DNA from: Fragum whitleyi
Lineage: Eukaryota; Mollusca; Bivalvia; Cardiida; Cardiidae
NCBI GenBank assembly: GCA_948146395.1
Contig: OX411551.1
Location: forward strand, 50,402,997 to 50,466,996
Direction: 5' to 3'
Length of the DNA: 64,000 nucleotides
The translations under genes were made by a program, and so were the position numbers. Positions within the stretch are counted from its first letter, which is position 1, and every line of letters begins with the position of its first letter. The notes under the pieces are model-generated. The model saw only the letters and a list, made by a program, of their open reading frames with translations, was not told where the DNA came from and ran no database searches. Shown here piece after piece: positions 47,484-58,060 of this stretch.

Positions 47484-47894
47484 TACAGTTAACAACATCG
47501 TGAATTTGACTCTCATTCCGATCAAAACCGTATATATCACTCATACACCGCTCCTTTCATTCCAAGCACTCAACCAAACCATTCAAAAACGATCCAAAAT
47601 TACACTAAAAGAAAAGATCAACATCTTCATTCAAAATAGAAATTGACGTTATTGAAATTTTAAACGTCTGATTGGTTTTTGAAAAAAATAGGAAGCTATT
47701 TATAGAACTCGTATGCATATTTTATTATAGGGAGATAATAAAAATCGTAAATTTTGTTCATCCCGAACAAAATTAGCGAGATTTGATTACATCCCTTTAA
47801 TCACTCAAACCTCAATTATTGAATTCATTTAATTTCATTTCAAAATGACTCCAAAATCACGCAACTTGTCAATTTTACGATGTTGCTAACTGTA
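47484..47894 (+). mobile_element. F440 MITE copy
   Basis: TACAGTTAACAACATCGTGA to GATGTTGCTAACTGTA. The ends are the best-preserved TIRs of the family in this window. Confidence 0.78.
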
Positions 47895-47944
47895 CTACGT
47901 AATTCAGCCACATCAGCCATCATATCCGAGCCTTCATGATTTGA

Positions 47945-48155
47945 TCGAATTGAATGGAAGTTTGGTGGATAAGGACCATTTCGAAGCGTTTTTTAAATGT
48001 CGGCGCGTTTTGAACGGTTTGAGTGAGTGCTTCAAATCAATGAATGAATGAATGAATGAATGAATGAATGAATGAATGAATTGAGAGTTGATTAGCTATT
48101 CAGAATGGTTTTGATTGGAGTGAATGTCAATTTTTCGACCTTTCAAACCGTACCT
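47945..48155 (-). mobile_element. F440 MITE fragment with (TGAA)n expansion
   Basis: Reverse match to the first half of F440 (GTTTGAGTGAGTGCTTC, GGTTTTGATTGGAGTGAATG). The CATTC motif has expanded to about ten TGAA units at 48040-48080. Confidence 0.65.
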
Positions 48156-48325
48156 CTGTTAATAAGAATGTTAGGCAACCATTTTCTGATACTCTAATTG
48201 TTGTTATACCGCAAAACCAAATTGCCCCTCGCCCCTCCTTGTAGCAGTACCTCTAGCTCACATCGTTGGACGCATGTTGCATGTCCGTGTCAGATGAGTT
48301 CGTATCGTATTGTCCAAGATGATGA

Positions 48326-48515
48326 TACAGTTTACAATATCATGAAATTGACAAGGCGTATGATTTCGGAATGATATGTGAATTAAATGAAATGAGTGCG
48401 ATGAGTGAGTTGTGAGTGAAATTAAAGGTAGGTTAACCAATATCGCCAATTTCGTTCAGGATGAACAAAAATTGGCGATATTGATAACCTCCCTTTAATA
48501 AAGTAAGCATTAAAG
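48326..48515 (-). mobile_element. F440 MITE fragment
   Basis: ATACAGTTTACAATATCATG and the hairpin around TTCGTTCAGGATGAACAAAA, in reverse orientation. The second half of the family only. Confidence 0.6.
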
Positions 48516-49554
48516 TTCTATAAATAGCTTTCCCCGTCTGATACATGTAATAAGACATGGCCTCGTGGCGGAGGCTTATTTGAGAGAAAAGCATTGAGCT
48601 AGTTGCCTTATTCTTTTATTGAAACTATCTTTAAAAGACGACCACAGTCCAGAACTTCCCCACACGTTTAGGCAATTGTACTGTAAGCCACACTTTGTAC
48701 ATATATAGGTGCACTTTTTGAAAGGCTCAATCACTTGAACTTTCGATATGGAATCTTGATAATTACGATTATAGACGTATACTTACACAAACATGTTATT
48801 TTCAGAAATACATTTTGTCAGGCTGTTTTTTTAATGTTCTTGGAAAATATGAAGTTAATAAATGATTTCAATAAATATTTTAATACGTTAAGTTGTTTAT
48901 AACAAGATGTCAATTCTAAACATGTAATATACACAGTAAAGGACATTAACGCTGATTTTTTTATGGGGACACAGAGTAGATAAAAAGGTTACAAAAAGTA
49001 TACTCACGATTTGGAACGTAATGAAACGGACTATAACCGTCCTTTTGTCCGTTAATCGAGGAATACGTCGCTCGGCGGAGCATATTGACACGTAATCCAT
49101 GTAAATGTCACATCCTATTTCCATGTACATTTCACGTTATTGCCATACATGTCACAATGTTTCGTCCGTCATTGTAAGAAAATGGGCGTCACTATAGCCC
49201 GAATCTTATTACCCACTGAAGTTTTCGATAAGTCATAAATAAACGCGATTTTTGATAAGCCATAAATAAGCGAGATTTTCGATAATCCACAAATAACAAC
49301 TCTATTTCTTAGTCATATTCATAAATCCTTTGAAATATTAATGAATCTATTCCACGTGAAGTATAGATCTTTTGCAGTATATTGCCGATAATAAATTTTT
49401 GCTAATTAGCCAATCAATATATCAATTGCAATTCGTCGGTGTCATTGCAAAAATCTCGTTACTACAGCTGTAGTTACAATATTTTGCAATTACACCAACG
49501 GAGTACAATAACATTTGATATATTATTTTGGTTATCATAAAAGTTTAGGTTATT
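48516..49554. other. stretch without a recognised gene
   Basis: AT-rich. The short minus frame 48897-49130 lacks family character. No repeat edge was clear. Confidence 0.45.
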
Positions 49555-50550
49555 AGTCCCCTACCGGTGTTCACACCGGAGGGGACTATAGGTTTGCCCT
49601 CCGTCTGTCCGTCCGTCTGTCCGTCCGTCTGTCCGTCCGTCCGTCCGTCTGTCCGTCCGTCCGTCCGTCTGTCCGCTCAAATCTTGATCCCGCGATAACT
49701 TAATAACTAAGCAAGCGTTTTTGATGAAAATTGGTATATGACTAGATGGCAATGTGTAGATTATGCACATCATTTTATTTTTGTTTTTCGACTTAAATTG
49801 AGGTTGCTATGGTTACAGAAATAGTGAAAATATGGCCAAAAATGGGATCCTGCGATAAGATAATAACTAAGCAAGCTAGTTTGATGAGACTTGGTATATG
49901 ACTAGATGGCAATGTGTAGATTATGCACATCATTTTATTTTTGTTTTTAGACTAAAATTGTTGTTGCTATTGTTACGGAAATAGTGAAAATATGGCAAAA
50001 AATATTGGATCCTGCGATAAGTTAATAAGTAAGCAAGCTAATTTGATGAGACTTGATATATGACTAGATGGCAATGTGTAGATTATGCACATCATTTTAT
50101 CTTTGTTCTTTGACAAAAAGTGCGGTTGCTATGGTAACAGAAATAGTGAAAATATGGCAAAAAATGGATCCTGCAATAATTTAATAACTAAGCAAGCTAA
50201 CTTGATGAAACCTGTTTTAAAATGTAAAAAAAATTATAAGCCATGTTAGTCAGGGTGGTGATGCAGCAGTATTAATCACCTCCAGTGAAAGTTCTCATTT
50301 CTTACCAACAAGACTGAAGAAAAACATCTTGGATCAGACAAGGTAACTGTTATTGATACTATTTCTTGCATCTGTCTATTACTTCCATGAATTGTATAGT
50401 GGGCACAGCAGAGACAACAACTCATGTAAGTCTTGTTTAACCCTTTAACAAGACCTGGTTTTGACGTCCCTGATAGAATTGGCGTGGGAAAACATTGAGA
50501 CAAACAAAGCCGGTAGGGGACTTATGCCCATGTCCAACATGGCTCTTGTT
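49555..50550 (+). mobile_element. pearl/HINE-like element C
   Basis: Starts AGTCCCCTACCGG plus a CCGGTGTTCACACCGG hairpin. Then come a TCCGTCCGTCTG microsatellite (49599-49675) and about 3.5 units of roughly 160 bp (TAATAACTAAGCAAGC; GACTAGATGGCAATGTGTAG). CCGGTAGGGGACT (50510-50522) is the inverted copy of the start. A CCATGT-CCA-ACATGG hairpin (50528-50542) and CTCTTGTT close it, as in element B. Confidence 0.75.
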
Positions 50551-51060
50551 ATAAATATTCTGCAATGGATACGAGTAAAGAAAGATTAAAAAGTGCATGT
50601 GTATTTAGGTTACCAAAAAGCCCACAACTGCAACTTGAATAGGCTTGAGTTGTGATGTTTCAATTGCACACTGACGAGTTTTAGACCTATACACAGGATC
50701 ACGGATTTTCCTTTTATGTGAATTTTCAACGACTAATTTAAGATATTTTGCTCTACGTTACGCATGTGTTCATTGAGTCTTTTTTCGAAATGTGTTTCTT
50801 ATCTAAAATTCCTAGATGTTATATCACATATCCGAGGGAATGTTGATTGAAACTATCCGTGGTTTCTCGTGCTAATTACAAATGACCAATATCACTGTAT
50901 GTAACAGATTCAAATTCTTTGTCGTTATACCTTACTATTATTTTTGTAATTTCGATGCTATGATGCGCAGTATATGAAGTCCCTATAGTTGACATGTTCA
51001 AATACAACAATGACACTCAACCTTATATACGAACATGTTGATTCTTCGTCACTCTCAAAT
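50551..51060. other. stretch without a recognised gene
   Basis: AT-rich and featureless by eye. Confidence 0.4.
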
Positions 51061-51440
51061 TACAGCTAATCACATCGTGAAATTGACAATCACTCCGATC
51101 AAAAACATTCAAAATCACTCCCTCATCGCTCCAATCATTCATTCCAAACACTCACTCCAATCACCCTAAAACGCTTCAAAATTGTTAAAAGACGCCTCGA
51201 ATTCGTTCAATTTGATCAACATATGACTCATATTAGTCAATTTATTACATGATTTTATTGGCTGGTGTTGATTTGGAAAGAGTCATTTTGTCCTTAAAGA
51301 CAAAAAATCAGAAAAGTCCGTTGAAAATGTTTCAAGGGATGTAAAAAGCTTATCGCTCATTTCATCCAATTGGACGAAATCAGCGATTATGTTTTACCCC
51401 CCTTTAAAATAATTTAAAAATTAGCTTACCACTGAATGTA
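51061..51440 (+). mobile_element. F440 MITE copy, diverged subfamily
   Basis: TACAGCTAATCACATCGTGA start, CCAAACACTCACTCCAATCA body, and the hairpin ATTTCATCCAATTGGACGAA. The 3' end is unclear. Confidence 0.65.
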
Positions 51441-51593
51441 ATAGATAAAAATTCGTTAATCCATATTATGATGCGCGGTATAAGTCCTTTAATTTTGTAA
51501 AGTTTGACATGTCAAAAAACAAAAACAACTCAATGTCACACGACATTATATACGTACACGTTGATTGCATGTCATCTCTTACAATTAGGACTT

Positions 51594-51812
51594 TTTGTTT
51601 TTGGTTTAAAACTATTTGTTTTACATCGATTCGAAAACAAATTCTTACAACTTGGATTAATTCCTGTCGATTCTGCTTCCAGGAAAATTCACCAGTGCGC
51701 GCGCCGAATGCGAGGGCCAATGAAAGGACCAAGATCGATAGCCGCTTCCGGAAATCGAACTCAGGACCTTTGGGTCAAGAGGCCGACGCTCTATCTCTAG
51801 ACCACGGGTTTT
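51594..51812 (-). mobile_element. tRNA-derived SINE (family S2)
   Basis: On the minus strand the head reads CGTGGTCTAGAGATAGAGCG...TTGACCC, with B box GAGTTCGATTTCC. The body is TTCCTGGAAGCAGAATCGAC...CAAGTTGTAAGAATTTG. It matches the S2 copy at 54475. The overlapping plus-strand frames are chance. Confidence 0.75.
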
Positions 51813-52001
51813 TGTATTGCCGTATCATGTGCACCTCTGCCAAAATAGGCTTAAAACGCAACGAAAGAAATTCATTGAACTCATGGAGATACATAAGAAA
51901 ATCTATGAACTTTGGTTTCAAATTATGATTTTTCTGCAAAATGAAGGCCGATCGAATTTATTCTATATCCTTCGATCATTGTAGCCGGCGTTGAAACTAA
52001 A

Positions 52002-52441
52002 TATAGTTTATTACATCGTGAAATTGACATTTAACTCAATCAAAACCATTCTAAATCGCTCACTCAGCGCTCCATTCATTCATTCCAAACACTCAATCAA
52101 ACCATTCAAAAAACGCCCCAACCTCACTGAAAAAGATATAACAACAACTTCGTTCAAAATAATAATAGCTAGAAAAAAAGGGGTTTCACTTATTTAATTG
52201 AAATTGTAAGCGTCTGATAGGTTCTTGAAGAAATAGGGAGCTATCTAATGAACTTGTATGCATATTTTATTAAAGGGAAGTAATCAATACTGCTAAATTT
52301 GTTCATCCTGAACAAAATTTGCAATACTAGATTACCTCCCATTGAATTCACTCAAAATTCGCTCCACACACTCATTCAATTTCATTCCTAAATCATTCCA
52401 AAATCATTCACCTTGTTACTTTCACACTGTTTTTAACTGTA
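52002..52441 (+). mobile_element. F440 MITE copy
   Basis: TATAGTTTATTACATCGTGA to TTTTTAACTGTA, exactly 440 bp. Complete internal structure with the TTCATCCTGAACAAAATTTG hairpin. Confidence 0.78.
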
Positions 52442-52799
52442 TGTCTCCAAACCACGTAGTTTGTTTCAAGCCAGTATATTCGCAGAAAACGACAACGATG
52501 AGCCCCTTTACCCTTATCTAGCTGAAATTATATTTCGCTTTAAGCAAATTGCATTTTTAGCACGGCTGTTTTCGAAGAAAACACGATGTATTAGCATAAC
52601 AATTGTGTGGTCATCGTTGTCGTCGTCGTACAAAAACTTTGACATTTTGTGATATCTCTGGTTCTACTGAGGGTAGAAACATTGCACACATGTTCACAAT
52701 CAAAAGAGCAACCAATACTGTATCTGCATTTTGCGCAAATAATGCCCCCTTTTCGACTTAGATTTTTTCAACCTCCATCACTCAACAGCCGAGCGTAAG

Positions 52800-52815
52800 A
52801 CCCCCCCCCCCCCGG
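52800..52815 (+). repeat. poly-C tract
   Basis: About 15 consecutive C residues, then GGTAGGCGGTGCTCTTGTTT, which resembles the closing CTCTTGTT of the HINE-like elements. Confidence 0.7.
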
Positions 52816-52916
52816 TAGGCGGTGCTCTTGTTTGTAAAACTTAACTAGCCCTTTTCATGGTTAAATCACGATATTTATGTAGAAATAAGGCAGTGAAGGG
52901 TAAGATTAGACTACAT

Positions 52917-52995
52917 GTCTAAAATATACTTTGCATACAAAGTGGGGTTTAATTTTCAACCAGTTTGCAAAGTTTTGTCATCCTTAACACAGGAT
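52917..52995. mobile_element. P130 half-copy
   Basis: TTTGCATACAAAGTGGGGTT, AGTTTGCAAAGTTTTGTCAT and CCTTAACACAGG. Only the right arm is recognisable. Confidence 0.45.
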
Positions 52996-53100
52996 GGAAT
53001 TTGAGTTCTTAAACCAGTGATGCTAGTCATACCAGTCATTTCAGTGGCGTGTGTTTCCTATCCAGTCGTCAGGGCATGACACGTTAAGCTTAAACGCTTC

Positions 53101-53540
53101 TACAGTTAGTTACATCTTGAAATTGACATTCATCTCAATCAAAACCATTCTAAATCGCTCACTCATCGCTCCATTCATTCATTCCAAACACTCACTAAAA
53201 CCATGCAAAAACGCTCAAACCCATTGACAAATATAGAATCAACAACGTCATTCAAAATAAATTTTGAAAGAGAAAAATCAATATTTTACTGACATATTTA
53301 AAATTGTTTGAATCTCGTGGGTTCTTGATGAAATAGGAAGCTATGTAAATAACTTGTATGCATATTTTATTAAAGGGAGGTAATCAATATCGCCAATTTT
53401 GTTCATCCTGAACAAAATTAGTGATATAGGATTACCTCCCATTAAATTCACTCAAAACTCCCTCCACACACTCATTCAGTTTCATTCTTAATCATTTCAA
53501 AATCATTCATCTTTTCAATTTCACGATGTTGTTTACTGTA
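53101..53540 (+). mobile_element. F440 MITE copy
   Basis: TACAGTTAGTTACATCTTGA to GATGTTGTTTACTGTA, 440 bp, all landmarks present. Confidence 0.8.
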
Positions 53541-54324
53541 CATTGTGAAATATCAAGCATAACGGATTACAACCAGTTTATTAAAATGACTGTTAAGAAT
53601 CGATGAGAAGTGAATAACTCCCCATAAAGTTACAAAAATATTAGTGTGTTATAATTGGAAATTAACGAGCGGTTGGAATTTATCGATATAATGACTTTGA
53701 AATGGGCGAAATCGGCAGTAAACGTAATTACCTGTTTAAGGCGTGAAGAAAAACGCTGTGACAGCCAATAATTGTGTTAAACAATATATTTTCGTATGTT
53801 TTTGCGGCTCTGATTTTTGTACGATTTTTATTTGTTTTCTCTCAATTTTGTAAACAATTTTGAGGCACAGATTTTACAATTTCATATTTTTATAGATTAT
53901 AAGCATTTGTTTATTACTAAAACTATCCGAAGTAAACGGGTATTGTCAAGTTATGGCGAGATAGTCAGAAAACCGCAGTGTACCTTAACGACTGTTTTTA
54001 TTTTCCAAATAAATTCGATAGACCCTTGTAATGAAGATAGCCCATTGTGACAGAGCCGGGAAAAATCTAAAAAAGAGCACCCAATTAAGATATTAAACTA
54101 ATTTATGACACGTGTACGAATTGTATTCGAATGTAGTTAACAAGAAATGTCCTTATTAGAAACCCGTACTTTATCCTGGCAGGTTTTGGTAAATTAAGTT
54201 ATTCGTCCCGTTATTGCTCCCTAAATAGGATTGTTTTTGCGCTTTTGCTCTTTGTTTCGAGCTCATTTAAAACACTGATTCTCTCCACAAGTTACACCTT
54301 TAAAGAAATAGTATCACTAAGACA
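53541..54324. other. stretch without a recognised gene
   Basis: AT-rich. The 77-codon frame at 53817-54050 has no recognisable character. Confidence 0.45.
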
Positions 54325-54769
54325 TACAGTTAATAACATCGTGAAATTGACATTCATTCCGATGAAAACCATTCAAAATCTCTCACTCAGCGCTCGATTC
54401 ATTTATTCCATACACTCCAAAAACTCAAAAACGCTCCGAAATCATTCAAAAAGGCTTTGAAACCGTTTAAAATGGTTTTAATGGTGTCCGTGGTCTAGAG
54501 GTAGAGCGTCGGCCTCTTGACCCAAAGGTCCTGAGTTCGATTGCCGGGAGCGGCTATCGATCTTGGTTCTTTCATCGGCCCACACATTCGGCGCGAGTAC
54601 TGGTGAATTTTCCTGGAAGCAGAATCGAGAGGGATTATTCTAAGTTGTAAGAACTTGTTTCCCAATCGATGTAAAATAAATAGGTTTAAACCAAACCAAG
54701 CCACCGTTTAAAATGAACAACATTTCAATCAAATCAGTCAAATAATTGTTTCACGATGTTACTTATTGC
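54325..54769 (+). mobile_element. F440 MITE copy split by a SINE
   Basis: TACAGTTAATAACATCGTGA start (54325) and TTTCACGATGTTACTTATTGCA end. SINE S2 sits inside, between the duplicated ACCGTTTAAAATG. Confidence 0.7.
54475..54702 (+). mobile_element. tRNA-derived SINE (family S2), 13-bp TSD
   Basis: ACCGTTTAAAATG flanks it (54462-54474, 54703-54715). The head has the A-box-like TGGTCTAGAGGTAGAGCG and the B box GAGTTCGATTGCC. The anticodon arm is distorted, so this is not a functional tRNA. The 3' part runs through TTCCTGGAAGCAGAATCG to GGTTTAAACCAAACC. Confidence 0.85.
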
Positions 54770-55006
54770 ATTCAATCGCTATAAGAAAAGCAAATGAGTA
54801 TAAAGTAAGCAGATGTAAGCGAACGTAAATCTGGAATTGTATTTGCATTTTGGCAACAGATGTATTGCTTTCACATATCAAAACTAGGCCACAGTCTTCA
54901 AAGACAAACATGACACTAGATACAGTATAACGTACTTTCGATTGTTTGTTTGTTAATGGGTTAAATGCTGCTTTAAACAACTTTGTAGTCATATTACTGC
55001 GACTGA

Positions 55007-55210
55007 GCCGCCGTCATGGCGCAGTTGGTAGCGCGTCGGACTGTCAATCTAGAGGTCCCGCGTTCGATCCGCGACGGCGGCACTCATTCTTTCCGAATTA
55101 TTTGTCTCTCACCAATGGGTTGATAATCGTAGACCTATGTGAGATAGCAGCTGGAGGCTAGAAAAGGATGTGATGGTTGTACTGGTGAGGGAAATACCAG
55201 GAAATCATTG
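55007..55210 (+). mobile_element. tRNA-derived SINE (family S1), complete head
   Basis: The first 75 bases fold as a tRNA. GCCGCCGTC pairs with GACGGCGGC, the D arm is GGCGCAGTTGGTAGCGC, the anticodon loop is CTGTCAA and the T arm is CGCGTTCGATCCGCG. The S1 body follows (TTGTCTCTCACCAATGGG; ATGTGAGATAGCAGCTGGAG). An intact cloverleaf outside a SINE could be a tRNA gene, but the fused S1 body argues for a SINE. Confidence 0.8.
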
Positions 55211-55395
55211 TACCTAACCATGGATTCATTGAATTCCTCACACTAGTTCTTCCATTGCATCTTTTCCTAGCTTCAAAATACAATCTCACATTTGTCTACT
55301 ATGATCAACCCACTAGTAAGAGACAAAAGAGAAAAAGAGAAAAAAAAGAGAAAAGAAAAGGTGAGCGTCGCCGTCAGGGATCTAACCAGAAATTT
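55211..55395 (-). mobile_element. SINE S1 copy, inverted against the previous one
   Basis: CCATGGATTCATTGAATTCC...TTTTCCTAGCTTC...GTCGCCGTCAGGGATCTAAC reads as S1 on the minus strand. The body has diverged, with an A/G-rich insertion near 55325-55360. Confidence 0.6.
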
Positions 55396-55399
55396 AATT

Positions 55400-56164
55400 G
55401 CACTTAGCACAGTGTTACAGTGTAGAAATGTTGTTGTGAAACTCTCATACTTCAGATGAATTACGCATTTACTCAATGGTAATGACATTCTATATTGTCA
55501 CTATGGTATCAAACCTCGTAACTACAGCTTCAAAAAAGCTTATTTTTTTAATGTTTGGCCATATCCCTCATGAAGACTTTGTCATGCTCTTCACTCCTTT
55601 TTTCTGGTGTACATGGAGGTTGCACAGACAGAGGTGACTAAGATCAGCCTCCACAGGTGGGCACTCTGATCTTAGCCTACATTGACTGTTCTTTTATTAA
55701 CTCATTTGGGAAATAATTAAGCTAAATTTCTCAAATAATTTGCAATTTATTCGGAACAAAATCTAAATTAAAAAAGTTAGGGGTTTATCAATTTGAAACT
55801 ATATGACTGGTTTTATATCCAAAATATTTCTTGTTCCTGCGAAAACATACTACAAACAGCACATACTCCTATATACATGTATATCAAGCACGAAATAAGC
55901 TCACGTAAGTCTTTGCTATCTTAAAAATACACAAAACACAAAGAAATTAACCGATTGTTTAGGCTACCTTTTCGTTAATTGGATAAATAAGCAAGAGCGA
56001 GAGTAACTCGGCATTAGAAAATATTGCGCTACGCTGGGTGACTAAATCATGCAAGGACGAGATACTCGATTGATTGTTTGGGGGTTTCAACGCCGCTTGA
56101 ACATTATTGCAGATAAATTTCAGCAGCTGGTGAACCTACTCATGACTTCCTGTTGGTTCTCATA
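55400..56164. other. stretch without a recognised gene
   Basis: Contains a hairpin at about 55630-55685 (CTAAGATCAGCC / ACTCTGATCTTAG) related to the piggyBac-like MITEs. Otherwise nothing was seen. Confidence 0.45.
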
Positions 56165-56170
56165 CAAGTC

Positions 56171-56297
56171 CTGCGTTCAGGATGACAAAACGGTGCAAAC
56201 AGTTTGCCAATTACACCCCGCGTTGCACGCAAATGCGCGTGCAAAGCGGGGAATAATTGTTAAACTGTTTGGACCATTTGGTCATCCTGATCGCAGA
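56171..56297. mobile_element. palindromic MITE, family P130
   Basis: CTGCGTTCAGGATGACAAAA at the left and GGTCATCCTGATCGCAGAG at the right. The centre is TTGCACGCAAATGCGCGTGC with CCCCG/CGGGG arms. Confidence 0.72.
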
Positions 56298-56319
56298 GCT
56301 GTACAACCACATCATTTCA

Positions 56320-56445
56320 TCCGTGCCACCAGCTACATGGTACAACTGACTGTCAATCCGGTCAAAACCAGTCTAAATCACTCAGTCAGCGCTCCATTCC
56401 TTCATTCCGAAAACTCACTCGAACAAATTTCACAATGTTCTTTAC
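56320..56445 (+). mobile_element. F440 MITE fragment
   Basis: TCAATCCGGTCAAAACCAGT, ACTCAGTCAGCGCTCCATTC. Only the first third is present. Confidence 0.55.
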
Positions 56446-56532
56446 CCATCATTTTAAGGCGTATTGCTTATCATCCTCCCATTAGTAGCAGACAATTACC
56501 GCTCAGTGTTTATTGTAGGATTTCATAATCCG

Positions 56533-56552
56533 GGGGTGGGGGGGGGGGGGGG
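56533..56552 (+). repeat. poly-G tract
   Basis: GGGGGTGGGG followed by a run of G, length-unstable. Confidence 0.8.
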
Positions 56553-56678
56553 TTGAGCACACAGTTCATAGTAAAAAATCACCCACAAATCTAAAAAATA
56601 TGGTGTATCTTTGAAAACAGTGGGACAATGAACTCTGACCGCTTGTCACAATGACTTTTGTGGAAAATCAAATGAAAG

Positions 56679-56756
56679 TTGGCCGGGCTGGGACTCGAAC
56701 GCACGATTCCAGGATAGGAAGCCTAAACATGTTGCCGATTGAGCTAGTTTGGCTGG
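56679..56756 (-). repeat. tRNA-like sequence (SINE head or tRNA relic)
   Basis: On the minus strand, AACTAGCTCAATCGGCAAC (A-box-like), an anticodon arm around GGCTTCCTATCC, and B box GTTCGAGTCCC. Acceptor pairing is weak, so a functional tRNA is doubtful. Confidence 0.45.
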
Positions 56757-56976
56757 ACACAAGACAGAAGAAACCTTTCTTTACCCTGATGTTCAGGATG
56801 GACTCTTTTCGCACGACTGTCCAAAATTGATCAACAAATTAAGTGCAAATAAGTCACTAGTCAAGCAGAATACATGTAATACACGTACTCTCTTTTCTCC
56901 CACGACTGACCTGGGATCAAGGACACAAGCTGTTCTTTTAACGCTTATCCAGCTGAATTCAAATTTTGTTTCAAAC

Positions 56977-57133
56977 TACAGTTATTAACGACGCCATGAA
57001 ATTGATATTCATCGCAGTCAAAATCATTCTAAATCGCTCACTCAGTGCTTCATTCATTCATTCATTCATTCATTCATTCATTCATTCATTCATTCATTCA
57101 TTCATTCATTCATTCATTCATTCATTCATTCAT
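56977..57133 (+). mobile_element. F440 MITE fragment with (TTCA)n expansion
   Basis: TACAGTTATTAACGACGCCA, CTCACTCAGTGCTTCATTCA, then about 22 TTCA units (57046-57133). The rest of the family is absent. Confidence 0.7.
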
Positions 57134-57239
57134 TATTAACATTCATAACGATCGCAGATCGCACCTATTCGAGCAATCAGACAAGTGAAGTGACTTGTCA
57201 ACGCGGCTGCATGATTACTCGGCCCATTAACAACTCAAA

Positions 57240-57265
57240 CCCCCCCCCCCCCCCCCCCCCCCCCC
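57240..57265 (+). repeat. poly-C tract
   Basis: About 26 consecutive C residues shortly before the LTR element. Confidence 0.9.
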
Positions 57266-57311
57266 AAGACCCGTAAAGGTCTGTCTGGTCCTTCAGGGTG
57301 TTAATGTATAT

Positions 57312-57860
57312 TGTTATGTATAATCTATAAATAAACCTAATGGTATTTACCATGTCTATTTTTAGAATTAGTCTGGGGATTTTCCAATATCTCTTGACAC
57401 TTTAAGGTAATAGATGTAGAAGATTTTAGATCTTTCTAGAAAGGCCTTTTGGAAGATGATTCAGACTCTAGAGTATTCTTATGTTCTATACTATTCCAGA
57501 TTGTTCTATAGTATTATATAAAGGGGTTCCTACAGCATTCTTGGTTCACTTGATTTAGACTTATGGTTTCATTTAGTAGTACTGTGTTAAACTAAAAGGG
57601 GATTTCTTGTTATCTTAAAAGTGTGTTTGAAAGCGTGTTTAATTTTAAATTCAGATATTATTGGACTTATTATTTGTGGACCAGGAACTTAAATAAATTG
57701 AATCTAAAATTAAAACTCTAGGATTAAACATTCAAGGTATTGTAAATTGTTTTTGTATTAATTTCATATTGTCAATAATTCTGGTATTATTGTCAATAAA
57801 TATTGTTAATTGTAAAGTTTGTTGCTGGCTTCCTTGTTCGTGTTACATTGGCACGTAACA
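57312..57860 (+). repeat. 5' LTR
   Basis: Starts TGTTATGTATAA and ends GGCACGTAACA. A TATA box (TATATAAA) lies at 57515-57522, about 200 bp into the LTR. A polyadenylation signal (AATAAA) lies at 57795-57800, which gives a plausible U3-R-U5 layout. It differs from the 3' LTR at two sites: TTTGTGGA versus TTTATGGA, and GGCTTCCTTG versus GGCTTCTTTG. Confidence 0.95.
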
Positions 57861-57863
57861 TAT

Positions 57864-57881
57864 TGGGGGCTCGTCTCGAGA
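57864..57881 (+). other. primer-binding site, tRNA-Pro-like
   Basis: The sequence TGGGGGCTCGTC starts three bases after the 5' LTR. It matches the first 12 bases of the classic proline-tRNA primer site used by many retroelements; the following bases diverge. The position directly downstream of the LTR supports the call. Confidence 0.75.
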
Positions 57882-58060
57882 TACGAACATCAGACAAACA
57901 AACAAAACAAAACAAATCAAACAAATTCTGTAATTAAATCTGCTGTTCAAAATTATTTAAGAAATTAATTTCATATTTCAATTTTAATAAATCTAGAGTG
58001 TACTTTCACTATTATTTATCATAATCTTACATTCTTATTTGAATACGGCAACAAGCTACC

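Noticed and set aside
51509..51928. 139-codon plus-strand frame
   Set aside because: Overlaps the minus-strand SINE S2, including its tRNA-like head; the frame is chance.
55007..55081. Stand-alone tRNA gene
   Set aside because: Folds as a cloverleaf but is fused to the S1 SINE body seen in other copies, so it was called a SINE head.
56049..56528. 159-codon plus-strand frame
   Set aside because: Spans a P130 palindrome and an F440 fragment; repeat-derived, no domain recognised.
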